Assembly: GCA_022457155.1 (NCBI GenBank)
Contig: JAJGOT010000016.1
Span: 1,368,501 to 1,432,500 of the forward strand
Source: Cladopsammia gracilis
Taxonomy: Eukaryota > Cnidaria > Anthozoa > Scleractinia > Dendrophylliidae
DNA: 64,000 nt
Direction of reading: 5' to 3'
Shown here: one piece after another, positions 1 through 13,035 of the stretch
Layout of the letters: the number at the start of each line of letters is the position of its first letter
How positions within the stretch are numbered: the stretch's first letter is position 1
The notes under the pieces: generated by a model
Seen by the model: the letters and a program-made list of their open reading frames with translations, nothing else
Databases searched by the model: none
Told to the model about the DNA's origin: nothing
Position numbers and translations under genes: made by a program

Positions 1-1170
<1,170 letters not shown>

Positions 1171-1282
1171 CTGTATTTGCAAACTTGTTATTCAGTAGTC
1201 TGCGAATACAGCCGCGTCTCGGTGATAGGAGCGAACGTCCCATGCGGCGAGAGCGATGAGAGGTAGATGTCGGTATTAAGTC

Positions 1283-1382
1283 TGAACATCTTCTCCTTTT
1301 CTTCTTCTTATTCCACTCGTGCTGTTCTGGCAAATCCTGTCTTCTTTCCTTCAAAACGTTTCGGCAATCCTGCCCTCTTCAG
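1283..1382 (-). mobile_element. Penelope-like element end, minus-strand copy with hammerhead-like core
   Basis: Read on the minus strand, this is nearly the same roughly 98-bp sequence as the plus-strand copy at 1554-1652. It starts with a hammerhead-type core: CTGAAGA at 1382-1376, a short GGCA/TGCC hairpin, then GAAA at 1362-1359. Hammerhead motifs of this form are known from the terminal repeats of Penelope-like retroelements. The two copies face away from each other around a spacer of about 170 bp. The assignment rests on this motif only; no reverse transcriptase remains here. Confidence 0.5.
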
Positions 1383-1553
1383 GTGTCTTGTTGCCCGTTA
1401 GTTTTTCCGTCTAATGTCTATACGTTTGTCTTTGCTACACTTGTGGTAGCGGATTTTTTTTTTTATATCAGTGAACGTCCTCCTAATCTCTCCTTAATCA
1501 CGAAGTCCTCTCACTACCTCTACTCGGGGAACAGAGCCTTGTCTAAACTCATC

Positions 1554-1577
1554 CTGAAGAGGGCAGGATTGCCGAAA
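1554..1577 (+). ncRNA. Hammerhead-ribozyme-like core (Penelope type)
   Basis: CTGAAGA at 1554-1560, then a hairpin with GGCA/TGCC arms, then GAAA at 1574-1577 followed by CGTT. This is the conserved CUGANGA / stem II / GAAA order of a hammerhead core. Stems I and III were not convincingly identified, so cleavage activity is unproven. Confidence 0.45.
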
Positions 1578-2365
1578 CGTTGTGAAGGAAAGAAGACAGG
1601 ATTTGCCAGAACAGCACGAGTGGAAAAAGAAGAAGAAGAGGAGAAGATGTTCATGCAGACTTCCACGGTGGCCCACTTGAAGAACTTATCAAGACGGTAC
1701 ATGTATTAAGTCGCAATCAACAATCCTGACCAATCAGTTGTTTAGGGACAAATTTGCAAATTGAATAATCGGAAGCTTGTTTTAAAGCGTACAAGAGACA
1801 GTTGCACGTTTCAACCCACTTATGGATTTCTGCTTCAGTAGTATCGATTCCTTTTCTTTCCTTTCTTTACTTTCTGTATGCTTTTGCAATACTATAATAC
1901 TTATGGTCATGTAAATAAAGCTTGTTGTTGTGTTGTTGTTGCTAAAATATATAACTTAGAAAGTTCGACCCTGTAATGTTGAAGTCCTTGAATTGCACTA
2001 AGCGTAGGTTGTTTGTCTTACATTTGGATATCAACATGGCTCATGAGGGGAAGGAGTTTATACGAATTGAAAGTCGTGTTTTTACCCCGTGTTGCAGCCG
2101 TTCAGATAGTGGGAAAGTGAACGATAGACTGCGCGCGAAGGAATCATATTGAGAGTGCCGATTGAGGGGGATAGACACGATTGAAACAGAGCTGTCTCGA
2201 GTCGCTACTGTCATCATCTGAATGCCTGTAACAGGCTACAAATGTCCCGAACCAATTGGCAAGAATTGTAGGTATTCAGTCAACAGCCTACTTCAAGGAC
2301 GATTCTAGAGTCAATTAGCTACTAAACGAAACTCTATTGTTGCTTTCGTATCAGCTGCTTTTCAG

Positions 2366-2781
2366 TTTCACAAAAAATAAACATGCGAGTTGTCACTTAG
2401 CTCATTATCGAGATTAATAGAAAATAAATTCACTTAGCTCATTATCGAGATTAATAAAATCTGTAACAAAAATTATGCCTCCGCTGTAACAGGATCGTTT
2501 TAAATATGCATTAAGTATTGTAATAACCAACAATCTGGCCTGCAGCACTGAAAATGCTCTTGTTTGATAGGTTAAAAAAATAAGCATGCGAGTTGTGACT
2601 TAGCTCATTATCGAGATTATAGAAAATAAATTCACTTAGCTCATTATCGTGATCAATAAAATCTGCAACGAAAATAATTCCTCCGCTGTGAAAGGATCAT
2701 TTTCAATATGTATATGTATATGCAATAACCAACAATCTGGCCTGCAGCACTGAAAACGCTCTTTTTTTAATCGGTTAACAC
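2366..2781. repeat. Tandem duplication, two units of about 206 bp
   Basis: Two adjacent diverged copies (about 2366-2574 and 2575-2781). Each contains a doubled 'cttagctcattatcgag' motif and the shared block 'caatctggcctgcagcac'. Differences are scattered substitutions and a small ATATGT expansion in the second copy. Confidence 0.85.
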
Positions 2782-5700
2782 TTCTCAACTGCTTAACTGG
2801 ATTTACTAAATTCCAAATTCAAGCAAAATTCAATATTTTATTTTGCAAAACAAACAAAAAATAGATCTAAAGAGCAGCAGATTTGTAAACAATCTGATAA
2901 AAGAAACAACTTTTTTTAGTTTTAAAGACATGTTTCGGTGTGGTTACCACTCCCATCATCACTTTCATAATAAATGTTACAAAGTTGAATTTAACGAAAC
3001 GTCGTATATTTTCGCTTATTTTTATCATTAAATGTCTACCCAAAACCACATTAAATAGAAAGTTGAATTTGAATTTATAATAATGCTAACTGAATCAACG
3101 TCAAAGAATAACAAAGTGACAGAACATTTATAATCAAACTGATCCGTGATGGTATTTACCACGTTCTCCAAAAGAAAACTGAAAAAAAAAACCCTTTCAC
3201 TAAAAAAATTAACCTCTGAAACCCGGGGTAATGATGCTTGTGGTAACTACCGAGATATGTCTTTTTTGAAACAAAAGTGGCTATTGGGCTAGTATAAAAT
3301 GACTTACAGGATACGAAAGGAGACTCGAAAGGAAGCGGGCTAAATTTCAGTTTATCTGGCGAAACTGCATATTTACTGATTTCCCGAAATTACCCGAGAT
3401 TGCAACAATACTTACAAAAAATTGAGATGTTTCTCGAAAATAGTACTCAAATAAACAATCAACACGGTTTGTTTTAACGTGTAAGACTAGAGTCGAATGA
3501 AATCATATCATGTGACAATGAAAGTCCTTCAGCAGTCATTCCCTATTGTGCTGTTTGCTCTTCGGTGTTTTCCAAAACGAAATATGGTATTTTTCACGAA
3601 TTTTCATTTTATAATTCGAAGCTCTCAGCAATGAAAAGATAAGTCCGCATAACAAGTCCGGCCATGACCGTGCGCACGTGCGTAAGTGAACAGTTGACAA
3701 TTATTCACCGAAATGAAGATAAATACAGGTATCCGCCTGAATCTTCATCGATACTGTCATGAGGTGAATAATTGTTTCAGTTTATACAAAGCACATGGTT
3801 ACGTGGTCATAAGTAGGGGTTTCACAACGTTTCAGTTTTCACGAATTGCATGGCCTTAATCTTTTCACACGCAGAGTCAATTATGGAGACATGTAGTAAA
3901 GTTCTAACTTTTGAGTCTGCCGATGAAATCCTATGGTATGACCATTCAAATGAAACCTCTTTGGCTGTTCTTTTGCATGGTACCATTTGTTTTTTAATGT
4001 TTTACAAAACGAAATTTGGGGTTTTTCTTGAATTTTGATATTTGGCACTCTTGGGAGCTAAAGGGTCAAATGTACAATTAAGGGGAAGTACGTGTCACGG
4101 GGATTTGGCGTCATTTCAAAAACCAAAAAATGATTTTGCAGTCACAGAAACCGAAAAATAATGGTCCAGTTTGTGATAAACCCCAAAATATTCGAAAACG
4201 TTCAAAGAGTGCATGACTCTAGTCACAGATGGGCTATAACTTAAAAACAGTTACTCTAACTTTTTTCATGCTCCCATATTTTCGTTTCCAAAATGAACTA
4301 CGGACCATGGTTTGTTCATCTTTAAAGAATTGGCTGTTTTCAGTTTCTCTTGGTGTTTTAGTATTATTTTGTAAATAAGCAAAAACAGGTACTGTAGCAT
4401 GGTTCTGACTCAAGGGTCAAAGGTATATTAAAAAGTGAAGCCATTTCAAAGAGATCAAATATGCAAGGTGCTATTTATTTATGTACTCGGACTATGTTGA
4501 GATTATTCTATTTATTTATTAGTCAGTTCATGATCCTGGCTAACAGATGCCGGATTTTATAGTTCTTTAGTGACTATTTATAACAACGGTCTACTGAATT
4601 GGACGAGGAAGTACAACAGCTAGAGTTGACATGAACTTTCGTATCTGCGATTCCGCGCTATATGTGGAGTAATAGTGTTACTCGTAACCAGAAGTTGAAC
4701 CGTATGCAACAGTGGAAAACGGAAAGCTAGATAATTAACGTACAGTTTATCCAACTTTAGTAAGTTCAATTCCTTTCCTCGAACACTGAATATACAGTTT
4801 TGGAGCAAATTGTGCCACTTAATGAGCGGAATGTCCTTTATCTTAATATCAATGTATGTCGAACGTTGTTTTGAATGAAAATAGAGATGAGCCCCAGTTT
4901 TCCGCTCAACAAGTTGCAACTTGTTGAGCGACGACAACAGATGTTGAATGTGTTTTCTACTCATGCAAAAAGTTGTCAACATTGTTTGAGCAACAACTGT
5001 TGAACGATATTAAACGGAGTATCATTCGCTCGAGATCCTTACCTTGATTGTCCAAAAGACTACACCCACAGTGGCGAGAAAATGGCAAAATCTTGCGGAA
5101 AAATAGAAACCGTAGATGGGTCTCAGCCGTGAAGTCCTTATGCTTAACAGTGTTTCAGTTTCGATCGGGACGTGATTAGCTGACCGTACGAGAGCATACA
5201 CGGAAGTGAACTGTTTTGTCGACTTGCAAATAATTTTATAGGTTACCCTTTATTGACTTTTATGGAAGTGTGAATGTTATGAATATGATTATTGCTTGAA
5301 TGGGTTCAATCAGTTACATTCTTGGCCAGTTTTGTGTACCTTGATCTAAGCGCTCTGTAAATGAAACATAAATTGAATTCAATAACGGGATTTATGGGAT
5401 TTATGGGATCTGTTTTATTACCTGGTAAAATTCTTCCAAATAAAATCAATCAATCCTGAGACTTGTGACGTAGATCTAACTTTTAATGCTGAGAATGAAA
5501 GCCAGCTACAGCGTGAACATTCATTTGTAAGCAATTGTGAAGCACTTCCTTTTTCAGTATTTTACAAAATAAAATTTGATATTTTAGTGTATTTTGGTTT
5601 AGGCCAGTCAGAGTGATAATTATCCGAATATACTCGATTCGTTGCTTTTACATTGCGAGCACAGGGACTATTTATTCATTGTATGTTTTACGTATTCTCA

Positions 5701-6069
5701 AATAAATCCCTGAATACTCACAGCCAGTGGGAAAACAAGATTTGTGATGTATTAAAAATGCTAATTTAAGAGATTAATCTGCGACTAACGAAACCTTCTG
5801 ACAATATAATACAAAAGCTCAATTTAAAGTTGTCCACCAAGTGACCTGGCCTTTGTGTGATGGAAGAAAGGTTGAAGTTGACCTTGTCTTGATACAAACC
5901 TAATTACTTTTCAGATGAAAATCATGTTGTCATATGACAAGCACGAAGGTTTGCATCAAAACAAAGTCAACTCCAGTTTCACTTTCACTCAAAGGCCAGG
6001 GTACTAAGCAGACAAATGTAAGAAGAAAAGTGACGGAACTTTCGCTAAATCATGTTCGTTCTCTACAAC
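2782..6069. other. Non-coding stretch with one dispersed-repeat copy
   Basis: A copy of the approximately 105-bp dispersed repeat lies at about 3880-4075. An open frame of 120 codons on the minus strand at 4620-4982 has no recognisable family and overlaps a short self-complementary 'caacaagttgcaacttgttg' block, so it is not called as a gene. Nothing else is supported. Confidence 0.5.
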
Positions 6070-6080
6070 ACGATGCTATT

Positions 6081-6245
6081 TGCAGTTAACTTCCTGGATA
6101 CACGTGATGTTATATACATGAAGTCAACTTCCTAGGAACACTTGATTTTAAATACAGTCAACTTCCTGGATATACTTGATATTATATACAGTCAACTTCC
6201 TGGGTAAACTTGATGCTATATACATGAAGTCAACTTCCTGGGTAG
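6081..6245. repeat. Minisatellite, about 44-bp unit, four to five copies
   Basis: 'gtcaacttcctgg' recurs at roughly 44-bp spacing, each time followed by a variable AT-rich 'acttgatnttatata' segment. Confidence 0.85.
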
Positions 6246-7099
6246 CTGCGTGATCGAGGACAGAGTTTTGGCCTTTTCAATTCTTCTCACGGCTCAGGGT
6301 CTGGTCATATTCAAGGCTTCGCCGCTTAAAATTTGCGCTTATATTTTTTTGGAATTTTTTCAAGTTGCAATCCATTTTCATCCTGGCCATCCGCAGCCAA
6401 GGACAGTTAATAATAGTTTTGTTTTATCGGTATAGTAATTATTAACAAAAATATACCGTTATTTCTAGGTTTCCAGTGATACGAACTGGTGTATTTTGGT
6501 TTTTCAAAGTGATACTAAAAATAGATGACACTTTTTTTTAATATTACTATCTTTATTTCAACAACAGCAACAACAAAAAAAAAACAGTTACAAAGTTAAG
6601 AAACAAAATATATACATATAGCCCAGTAATTATAAACTGAAATACAATAACTACCGTTATTTACAATGATATAAAAAAAATCAATACACTATTCTCACCG
6701 GGATTCCTTCAAACAATGGCGAAGTTCAACATATTACGTAACTTTAAACCCCAACAATAGTAGCGTGGGAATGGGTTGCGCAACCTCCGGCACGTTGTTG
6801 GCTATATAATTTTATTCTGGTGCGATCAGTCCTTCATAACCTCAAAAGTCCTTTCATGGCGCTCGGGGAGGATTAGTTAAGTACGTTCAAGCCCTCAGTC
6901 CTGTATCATCGCTGCGCCACGGTTTTTGTTTCATTTTCACCATAGCACATGTCCCAGTCATTCCCGGTAAGTGTGCCGTTCGCTTTTCTCTATGTTAGGT
7001 CGGGAATTGTACTTTCCCTTGTGGTCCGCAAGCCTTTAAGTTTGTAACTAGCTTGGAGTTTTTCGCTCGCATTCCTGTAGCTTCTTACTTTTGGCCTTG

Positions 7100-9140
7100 T
7101 TTCGTACAATTTTTTCATTAGCTCATATGTTTCACGCTGTGTAATAAAATTTTTTCACTAAGCGAATGTGTTTGCGCTGTTATGGAATTTTTACTAGCAA
7201 TAACAATATAAAAATGCACGTGCAGAGGTATTGTTTTCGCTCATTATTCGTATTGTTTTGTGTAGCTCTCGCTAGCAAATTATAACATTATCTCTCACGT
7301 TTTAAGTTCAACCTTCTTAAGTGCGGCCGCTCCAAAAATAAACTCGGTTATTTCACTTTTTTACCGAGTTATTTTAACCGGGTTATTTTTGGGTTGTTGG
7401 ATGAAATTTTCACGAGCGAATTTGTTTACGCTGTTTATTAGAACTTTCGCAAGCGAATATGTTTACGCTGTTACATAGAACTTCCACGAGCGAATATGTT
7501 TGCGCTGTTATATGGAACTTTCACGAGCGAATATGTTTCCGCTGTTTAATGGAACTTCCACTAGCGAATATGTTTACGCTGTTAGACGGAACTTCCACGA
7601 GCGAATATGTTTACGCTGTTATACGAATTTCCACGAGCGAATATGTTTACGCTGTTATATGGAACTTTCACGAGCGAATATGTTTCGCTGTTGGATGGAA
7701 TTTTCACGAGCGAATACGTTTACGCTGCTAGATAATTTTCACGAGCGAATATGCTACGCTGTTAGATGGAATTTTCACGAGCGAATATGTTTACGCTGTT
7801 ATACGGAATTTCCACGAGCGAATATGTTTACGCTGTTATATGGAACTTTCACGAGCGAATATGTTTCGCTGTTGGATGGAATTTTCACGAGCGAATTTGT
7901 TCACGCTGTTTAATTAGAACTTTCGCAAGCGAATATGTTTACGCTGTTAGATGGGATTTTCACGAGCGAATATGTTTACGCTGTTATATGAAACTTTCAC
8001 GAGCGAATATGTTTTTCGCTGTTATATGGTACTTTTCATCATAAAATGTTTTCGAGCTTATATGTTTGCACTGTTTAATGGAATTTTCACGAGCGAATAT
8101 GTTTACGCTGTTATACGGAACTTCCACGAGCGAGTATGTTTATGCTGTTATATGGAACTTTCACGTGCGAATGTTTGCGCTGTTAGATGGAATTATCACG
8201 AGCGAATATGTTTACAATGTTTAATGGAACTTTCACGAGCGAATATGTTTACGCTGTTATACCGAACCTTCCCGAGCGAATATGCTTGCGCTGTTATATG
8301 TTATATGTATGTATGTATGGAACTTTCACGAGCGCATATGTTTGCGTTGTTAGATGGAATTTTTCACGGGCCGGCGAGTCCGTTTACACTGTTTAATGGA
8401 ATTTTCACGAGCGAATATGTTTGCGCTGTTAGATGGTCTTTCATTACCTAATATGCTTACGATGTTTAACGGAATTTGCACTAGCGAATACGCTCGCGCT
8501 GTTATATGGTACTTTTCATGAGCGAATGTGTTCGCGCTGTTTAACGGAAATTTTACAAGCGTATGTGTTTCCGCTGTCGTATGGAGTTCTCACGAGCGTA
8601 TGTGTTTCTCTTGTTTACGCTGTTATGTGGACTTTTTTCTCTGGCAACTTTGTTTGCGCTGGTAAATGGACCTCTTCTCACAAACGAATGTGTTTACGCG
8701 GTTGTATCAAGTTTTCCCTTGGCGCATATGTTTCTGCGCCGTTTTACGGACTTTTTCACTAGAAAAATTTATTTGCGCTGGTCAAGCGAATTTCCACGAA
8801 CATATATGCTTTCCTTGCTAATTGGATTGTCCACGAGCTATGTTTGCGCTGTTTAACGGATTTTTTCATTAGCAAATTTGTCTCGCGGGTCTATGGAGCT
8901 CTCGCGAACTAGTGTGTTTACGCTGTTAAAGGGACATTTTCACTTACGGATTTCTTTGCGCTGGTCATGGAATTTGTCGCTAGCACATATGTTTGCGCTG
9001 TGAATGGACCCTTTCACTACATAATTTGGCAAGGTATTTTTTATTTGCGCGGCCTTTCGCAATTTTTCACGGCTGCTTTGTTTTAGCTGTTAATTGGAGT
9101 TGTGTTTTGCGCTGCTATATGGAATTTCCCGCCAGCAACG
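7100..9140. repeat. 37-bp satellite array, about 50 copies, decaying at both ends
   Basis: The core 'cgagcgaatatgtttacgctg' recurs with a period of 37 bp (for example at about 7453, 7490, 7527 and 7564). Copies between about 7390 and 8560 are close to consensus. Copies toward 7100 and toward 9140 are progressively diverged, with short indels. Because 37 is not a multiple of three and the unit lacks stop codons in the main frames, several overlapping open frames of 60-166 codons run through the array. These are by-products of the repeat, not genes. Confidence 0.93.
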
Positions 9141-10135
9141 CGTTTGCCTGGGGAGCTCTTCCAGGCCTACCTTAATGGACTTCAATTCTAGTCTGTTTTC
9201 TAACGCTGTGTTATCTTTTAGTGTCCGTCTATACTTTGTATTCTGTCTGTTTCCGTGGGTGACCTTTCTTCGAAGCTTCCTCGAAGGGATTGTCTAATAT
9301 CCTTCATTGCTCTGTCCCTGGACGGGGTATTTCGGGGTTGCTTCGCTTTGGGGTTATACCCATCTATTAGCGGTGTTTTTTTTTTATGTTTTTTCCTCAA
9401 TGCTCGGAATTAGGCTGTGCGCCTACGTTTTGTCTGCTTGCTGGTATTATGTAGGGTTACCCCAAAGCGCGGCGACCCCGGTGCCCCATTACATCAAGTT
9501 TCCATGTTATTGGTTACGGTCTTGGCTAACACGGTACTTTTTGGAAACCAAAACCTTTTTGTTGTTTCTTTTGTTTTTGGAGGTAGTCAGACATTCACAG
9601 TCAGACTTGCGACGTCCAGGGGTTAGAAAAAGATTCTACAACGTTATCCTAACTAGGGCTGTTGCCTTACAGTTACAGTTACAGTTACAGTTCTCTTTAC
9701 TTCCTGTGCCCTTGTAGCGGTGGTAGCCGTTAGTACTCAAGTGTGGCTTACAGCGCGGTTACTATTTTTCTGTCCTGTTTTCTTATTATAAGGCTCCCTT
9801 CCATTAATTCAGTGCTACCACAAGGATAGCTGACCTTCTCCAAGTCCGTTTTGCCGGTTTTAGTTTGCGGCAAGTCTACCTACAAGGAGGGAGGATTTTC
9901 TGAGTTATGGGAGGAGGACACATTATCTTCATGATCTTCTGCTTCATGCTTACCCTATTTCTGAGTTTTGGGAGGAAAGTCTACATTTTGGTGCTTCCAC
10001 TTTGGTTTTTCCTAGCACACTCTGCTTCGGGTGAGTTGCCAGGGAGCTTTAGCCGAAGGGCTGGCCTATCCCATATCTTAATATTACATCCTGAGGCATT
10101 GTTAGTTGGTAGCCCCGGTGAGAATATATCACTAT
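9141..10135. other. Non-coding stretch next to the satellite
   Basis: This contains a 6-bp TTACAG microrepeat at about 9668-9692 and open frames of up to 136 codons with no recognisable domain. The frames are rich in Phe and Leu from T-rich DNA. It may be the flank of the element that carries the 37-bp satellite, but no terminal repeats were identified. Confidence 0.4.
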
Positions 10136-10139
10136 CTTT

Positions 10140-10530
10140 AAGTAATTTCACAAAACCAATGTTAATCTCTCGATCAATTTATTACCAGTACACAAATAGT
10201 AATTTTGAAATGTTATTGCGATTTATTTGAAATCAAACACACAGAATTGTTTTTTATTCTTACAAAATATATATGCCATGTACCATATTTTAAGATGTCT
10301 ATGTGGGATTTTCAATGCGAAATCTTAAACGCGCAAAATTTCACTTTTATTGATTTCGAAGTTTCTTGTCTTATCGTCGTCATGGTAATATCGATTTTAC
10401 CAGAATATATATTTGGCCAAACTTCAATTCAAAACTAGCTAGTTGTGAAAATTGCACGTTGATCTGACTTGGAAAAGACCGCTTAAAAGCCGATTGAAAA
10501 ATGTAGGTATTGTCTCCAGAAACTACAGTT
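10140..10530. mobile_element. Half copy of a long-TIR fold-back element
   Basis: Closely matches the right half of the element at 57905-58652. Shared blocks include 'ctctcgatcaatttattacc', 'gtctatgtgggattttcaat' and 'gatctgacttgga'. The left half is missing. Confidence 0.8.
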
Positions 10531-10553
10531 CCACAAAAACAGTTTTGCAATTA

Positions 10554-10980
10554 TTAAAAAAAATTAATTAATTTAGGGCTTTGCTCGGCCGTGATGCCAA
10601 ATAAAGCAGTTGACAAAGTAAGACATGCTTGCTGATTTGATAGCCAGCAAGATCCAAAGGCATCCCAAAACTCCCTAGAATTACAACACTCATCTGGTAA
10701 AAAAGAAGAGTTAGGCTTTCGGGTTCCGCCTTGCAAAAAGTACACAAATCAGATGCAACGTAACCAATGTTGTATAATTTTGTATTAGTATAAAGAATAG
10801 ACTTTATAACTTTGTATTGAAAGGCCTTTTCATATGTTTCAAGAGCTGCAGAGCAAGGTAGAGTGAATATACTTTGCAATCTATGAACAATATTATAGGA
10901 GGCTTGGCTATTTCCATCACGAGTAACGAATAATTAACAATTTTTGGATGAGGTTGAGCATGATAGCGATAATTATCAAG
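10554..10980 (-). pseudogene. LINE retrotransposon 3' tail, frameshifted
   Basis: The minus strand reads 'YEKAFQYKVIKSILYTNTKLY', with 'CTFCKAEPESL' soon after. This is the post-reverse-transcriptase tail with a Cys-x2-Cys knuckle found in coral-type LINEs. A frame change near 10690 moves into '...CCNSREFWDAFGSCWLSNQQ' in another frame. No polymerase core is present, so this is a dead 5'-truncated copy. Recognition is by motif memory; the clade is not assigned. Confidence 0.7.
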
Positions 10981-11040
10981 GCCAAAGTTTGTGTTATCTG
11001 CCGAAGCCGAAGGAAAGAAAGAAAGAGAAACTGTTGACGA

Positions 11041-11175
11041 AATCAGGAAGTTAGCTTTGCCTTTGCTCGATTTGCTCGCAGAATTTAGACGAGTGCTCGC
11101 TTACTCGTGCTCGCAAAATTTTGCAATTGCTCGCATCCTCGGATTTTGGTTAAAATTTACTCGATTGCTCGAAAT
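11041..11175. repeat. Reiterated GCTCG(CAA) cluster, copy 1
   Basis: 'gctcg' and 'gctcgcaaaat' motifs recur irregularly. The same motif style recurs at 12535-12650, suggesting two copies of one short element. Confidence 0.6.
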
Positions 11176-11555
11176 TCCGTAAATCGTGCATTGTAGGTTT
11201 CTTGGTACAGAAATAAATGTATTGTCAAATGCCATCAAATATACAATTGAATCGGAAGATTTACAGAGAGCAACAGATGACAGGGTGTCAACGGGGTTTA
11301 GTGTGTGATATTGAAAGGATGGGCGATAAATTCTGATTGGAATAACATGGGAGAGGGCCGGCTCTCAGAAATGAAATTTGTCATTATAAGACTTATAATA
11401 ATATAAGCTAATACAGTATTGATATTTGTAGGCATTCGAGGGCTGTTCGCTAGACCATAGACACAATGAAGACATGCCTTCTAGAATTCGGCTTTGTTTA
11501 TCGACTTAAAATATACTTGAATCCCACACCGCAATTAAAAACTAATTTATCAAAC

Positions 11556-11600
11556 CACGTCTTTCAATGTCACTAGTCATTGAAAGACGGGGTTTGGAAA
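11556..11600. repeat. Short inverted repeat
   Basis: Arms 'aaaccacgtctttcaatg' and 'cattgaaagacggggttt' with an 8-bp spacer and one mismatch. Confidence 0.85.
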
Positions 11601-11696
11601 GTTTGTGTATCTCGTTGAGTGAACGTCTCCAACTGGAAGCACCTATTAACTAACTAATGTGAATTTTATTGCACATATTATCTAGTAGACAAAAAG

Positions 11697-11796
11697 TAGC
11701 CTGTGACAGCCGCTTCCTCCCCTCAGAAAAAAATCGGGGAGAGAAGCTTCTCTCCCCGATTTTTTTCTGAGGGGAGGAAGCGGCTGTCACAGGCTA
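11697..11796. repeat. Perfect 100-bp palindrome without spacer
   Basis: Left arm 11697-11746 and right arm 11747-11796 are exact reverse complements meeting at an AAGCTT centre. The sequence could extrude as a 50-bp hairpin. No coding content. Confidence 0.97.
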
Positions 11797-12271
11797 ACAA
11801 AAAGCGACAGAATGATCCTACTCTGTCCATTTGAATATATGTTTCGCTAACAGTGATAGAGAAAATTTAGCTGTATTTCAAGAATTTCTTAATGATCGAC
11901 TAAAAATAACATTGAGCTTTTGCTGAGGATGAATGATGACTGAATTATTTTAATTTGATACTCTCGTCGACATGAACCTGACTATAAATATAAACTTAAG
12001 TGGCTGATAAGTGGCTACTTTGTTATTTATAGTAAGATCATAACTGACCATTGTATTGTATTGTACTACTCTGTGCCAGTCTGACCACAGGGGGCCCACA
12101 CAAACTGTGTGACCGTTGTTCGTATTATCGAAAAGGTTCACTTATCGTAATATACTGCGATGAATATTTACATACAAGATCAAACTAAACGTATTTTTAC
12201 CTGAAATGTTGTGTGGTGTCATTCTTGTAGCTGAAAACGGCGAATTTTAGCGATTTGAAGGGTTTTGCATC

Positions 12272-12334
12272 GGACGTTTACCTGAGCGCTCAGGTAAACG
12301 TCCCTATTTGTCTATACGAGCGTATAGACAAATA
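12272..12334. repeat. Two adjacent perfect palindromes
   Basis: The first is a 32-bp spacerless palindrome (12272-12303, centre GCGC). One base later come two 14-bp arms starting 'tatttgtctatacg', separated by AG (12305-12334). Confidence 0.95.
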
Positions 12335-12534
12335 AGGATTACTGGGTGCGAACAGGATTTTTTTTAAACGTGTGAATTTCCAAGGCGAATGTGGACCCCT
12401 AATGTGTTCAATAAAATTACTATAATTAGCTAGTAATTACCGTAATGTTTTCAGTTAGACTTCTAGGCGCACTCTAATAAAAGCAATGTGTGAAATTAAA
12501 CAAAAAGGATTGCTTTTGGCAGAAAATTTACGAA

Positions 12535-12650
12535 GAGCTCGCTGCTTGCCTGTTGTTTTTCGTGCTCGCTGCTCGCAAGAGAAATTTGATGACTGCTCGT
12601 GCTCGCAATAAAATACACAGTGTTCGCATGCTCGCAAATGCTCGCAAATA
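12535..12650. repeat. Reiterated GCTCG(CAA) cluster, copy 2
   Basis: At least eight 'gctcg' units, including 'gctcgcaaatgctcgcaaat'. It resembles the cluster at 11041-11175. Confidence 0.6.
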
Positions 12651-12819
12651 CCATTTGATACTCCTTAAATTGGAAGGTACGGAGTGACGAAGGCCTGTCC
12701 ATTGTTAAAAAAAAACTGTTTTTGCTGGATTTCTTTCTTTGACGTTCCTGACTATATGAGTCTGTGATATTTATTACGAAATAACAGATCATATGTATCA
12801 AAAATCTGACGCCGGATTC

Positions 12820-13035
12820 ACGAATCCCGTCTACACGTACACGTTTACGTTCATAAACGCATATTTTTTTTATGCGTTCAGGCCTCCCGTCCACACCTAA
12901 ACGATGAAAACAGTCAACCTAAACGGATATTTTCGAAAACGCTCTCCAAAGTGGATATTTTCGAAAACGCCGTTTATCCGCTTACGTGTGGACAGCGTAA
13001 ACGGATATTTTCGTAAACGCTGATGTCACAGATTC
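12820..13035. repeat. Element with repeated AAACGGATATTTTCGAAAACGC blocks
   Basis: 'ggatattttcgaaaacgc' or close variants occur three times, flanked by 'cgtccacacctaaacg' and the roughly complementary 'cgtgtggacagcgtaaacgg'. It looks like a degenerate fold-back element. Confidence 0.6.

Noticed and set aside
4620..4982. 120-codon minus-strand frame
   Set aside because: No recognised family; it overlaps a self-complementary repeat-like block.
7459..8856. Overlapping open frames of 60-166 codons, and a CRISPR-like regular spacing
   Set aside because: The 37-bp units abut one another with no unique spacers, so this is a satellite and not a CRISPR array. The peptides only reflect the repeat.
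9307..9717. 136-codon plus-strand frame
   Set aside because: Composition follows T-rich DNA and no domain or splice context was seen.
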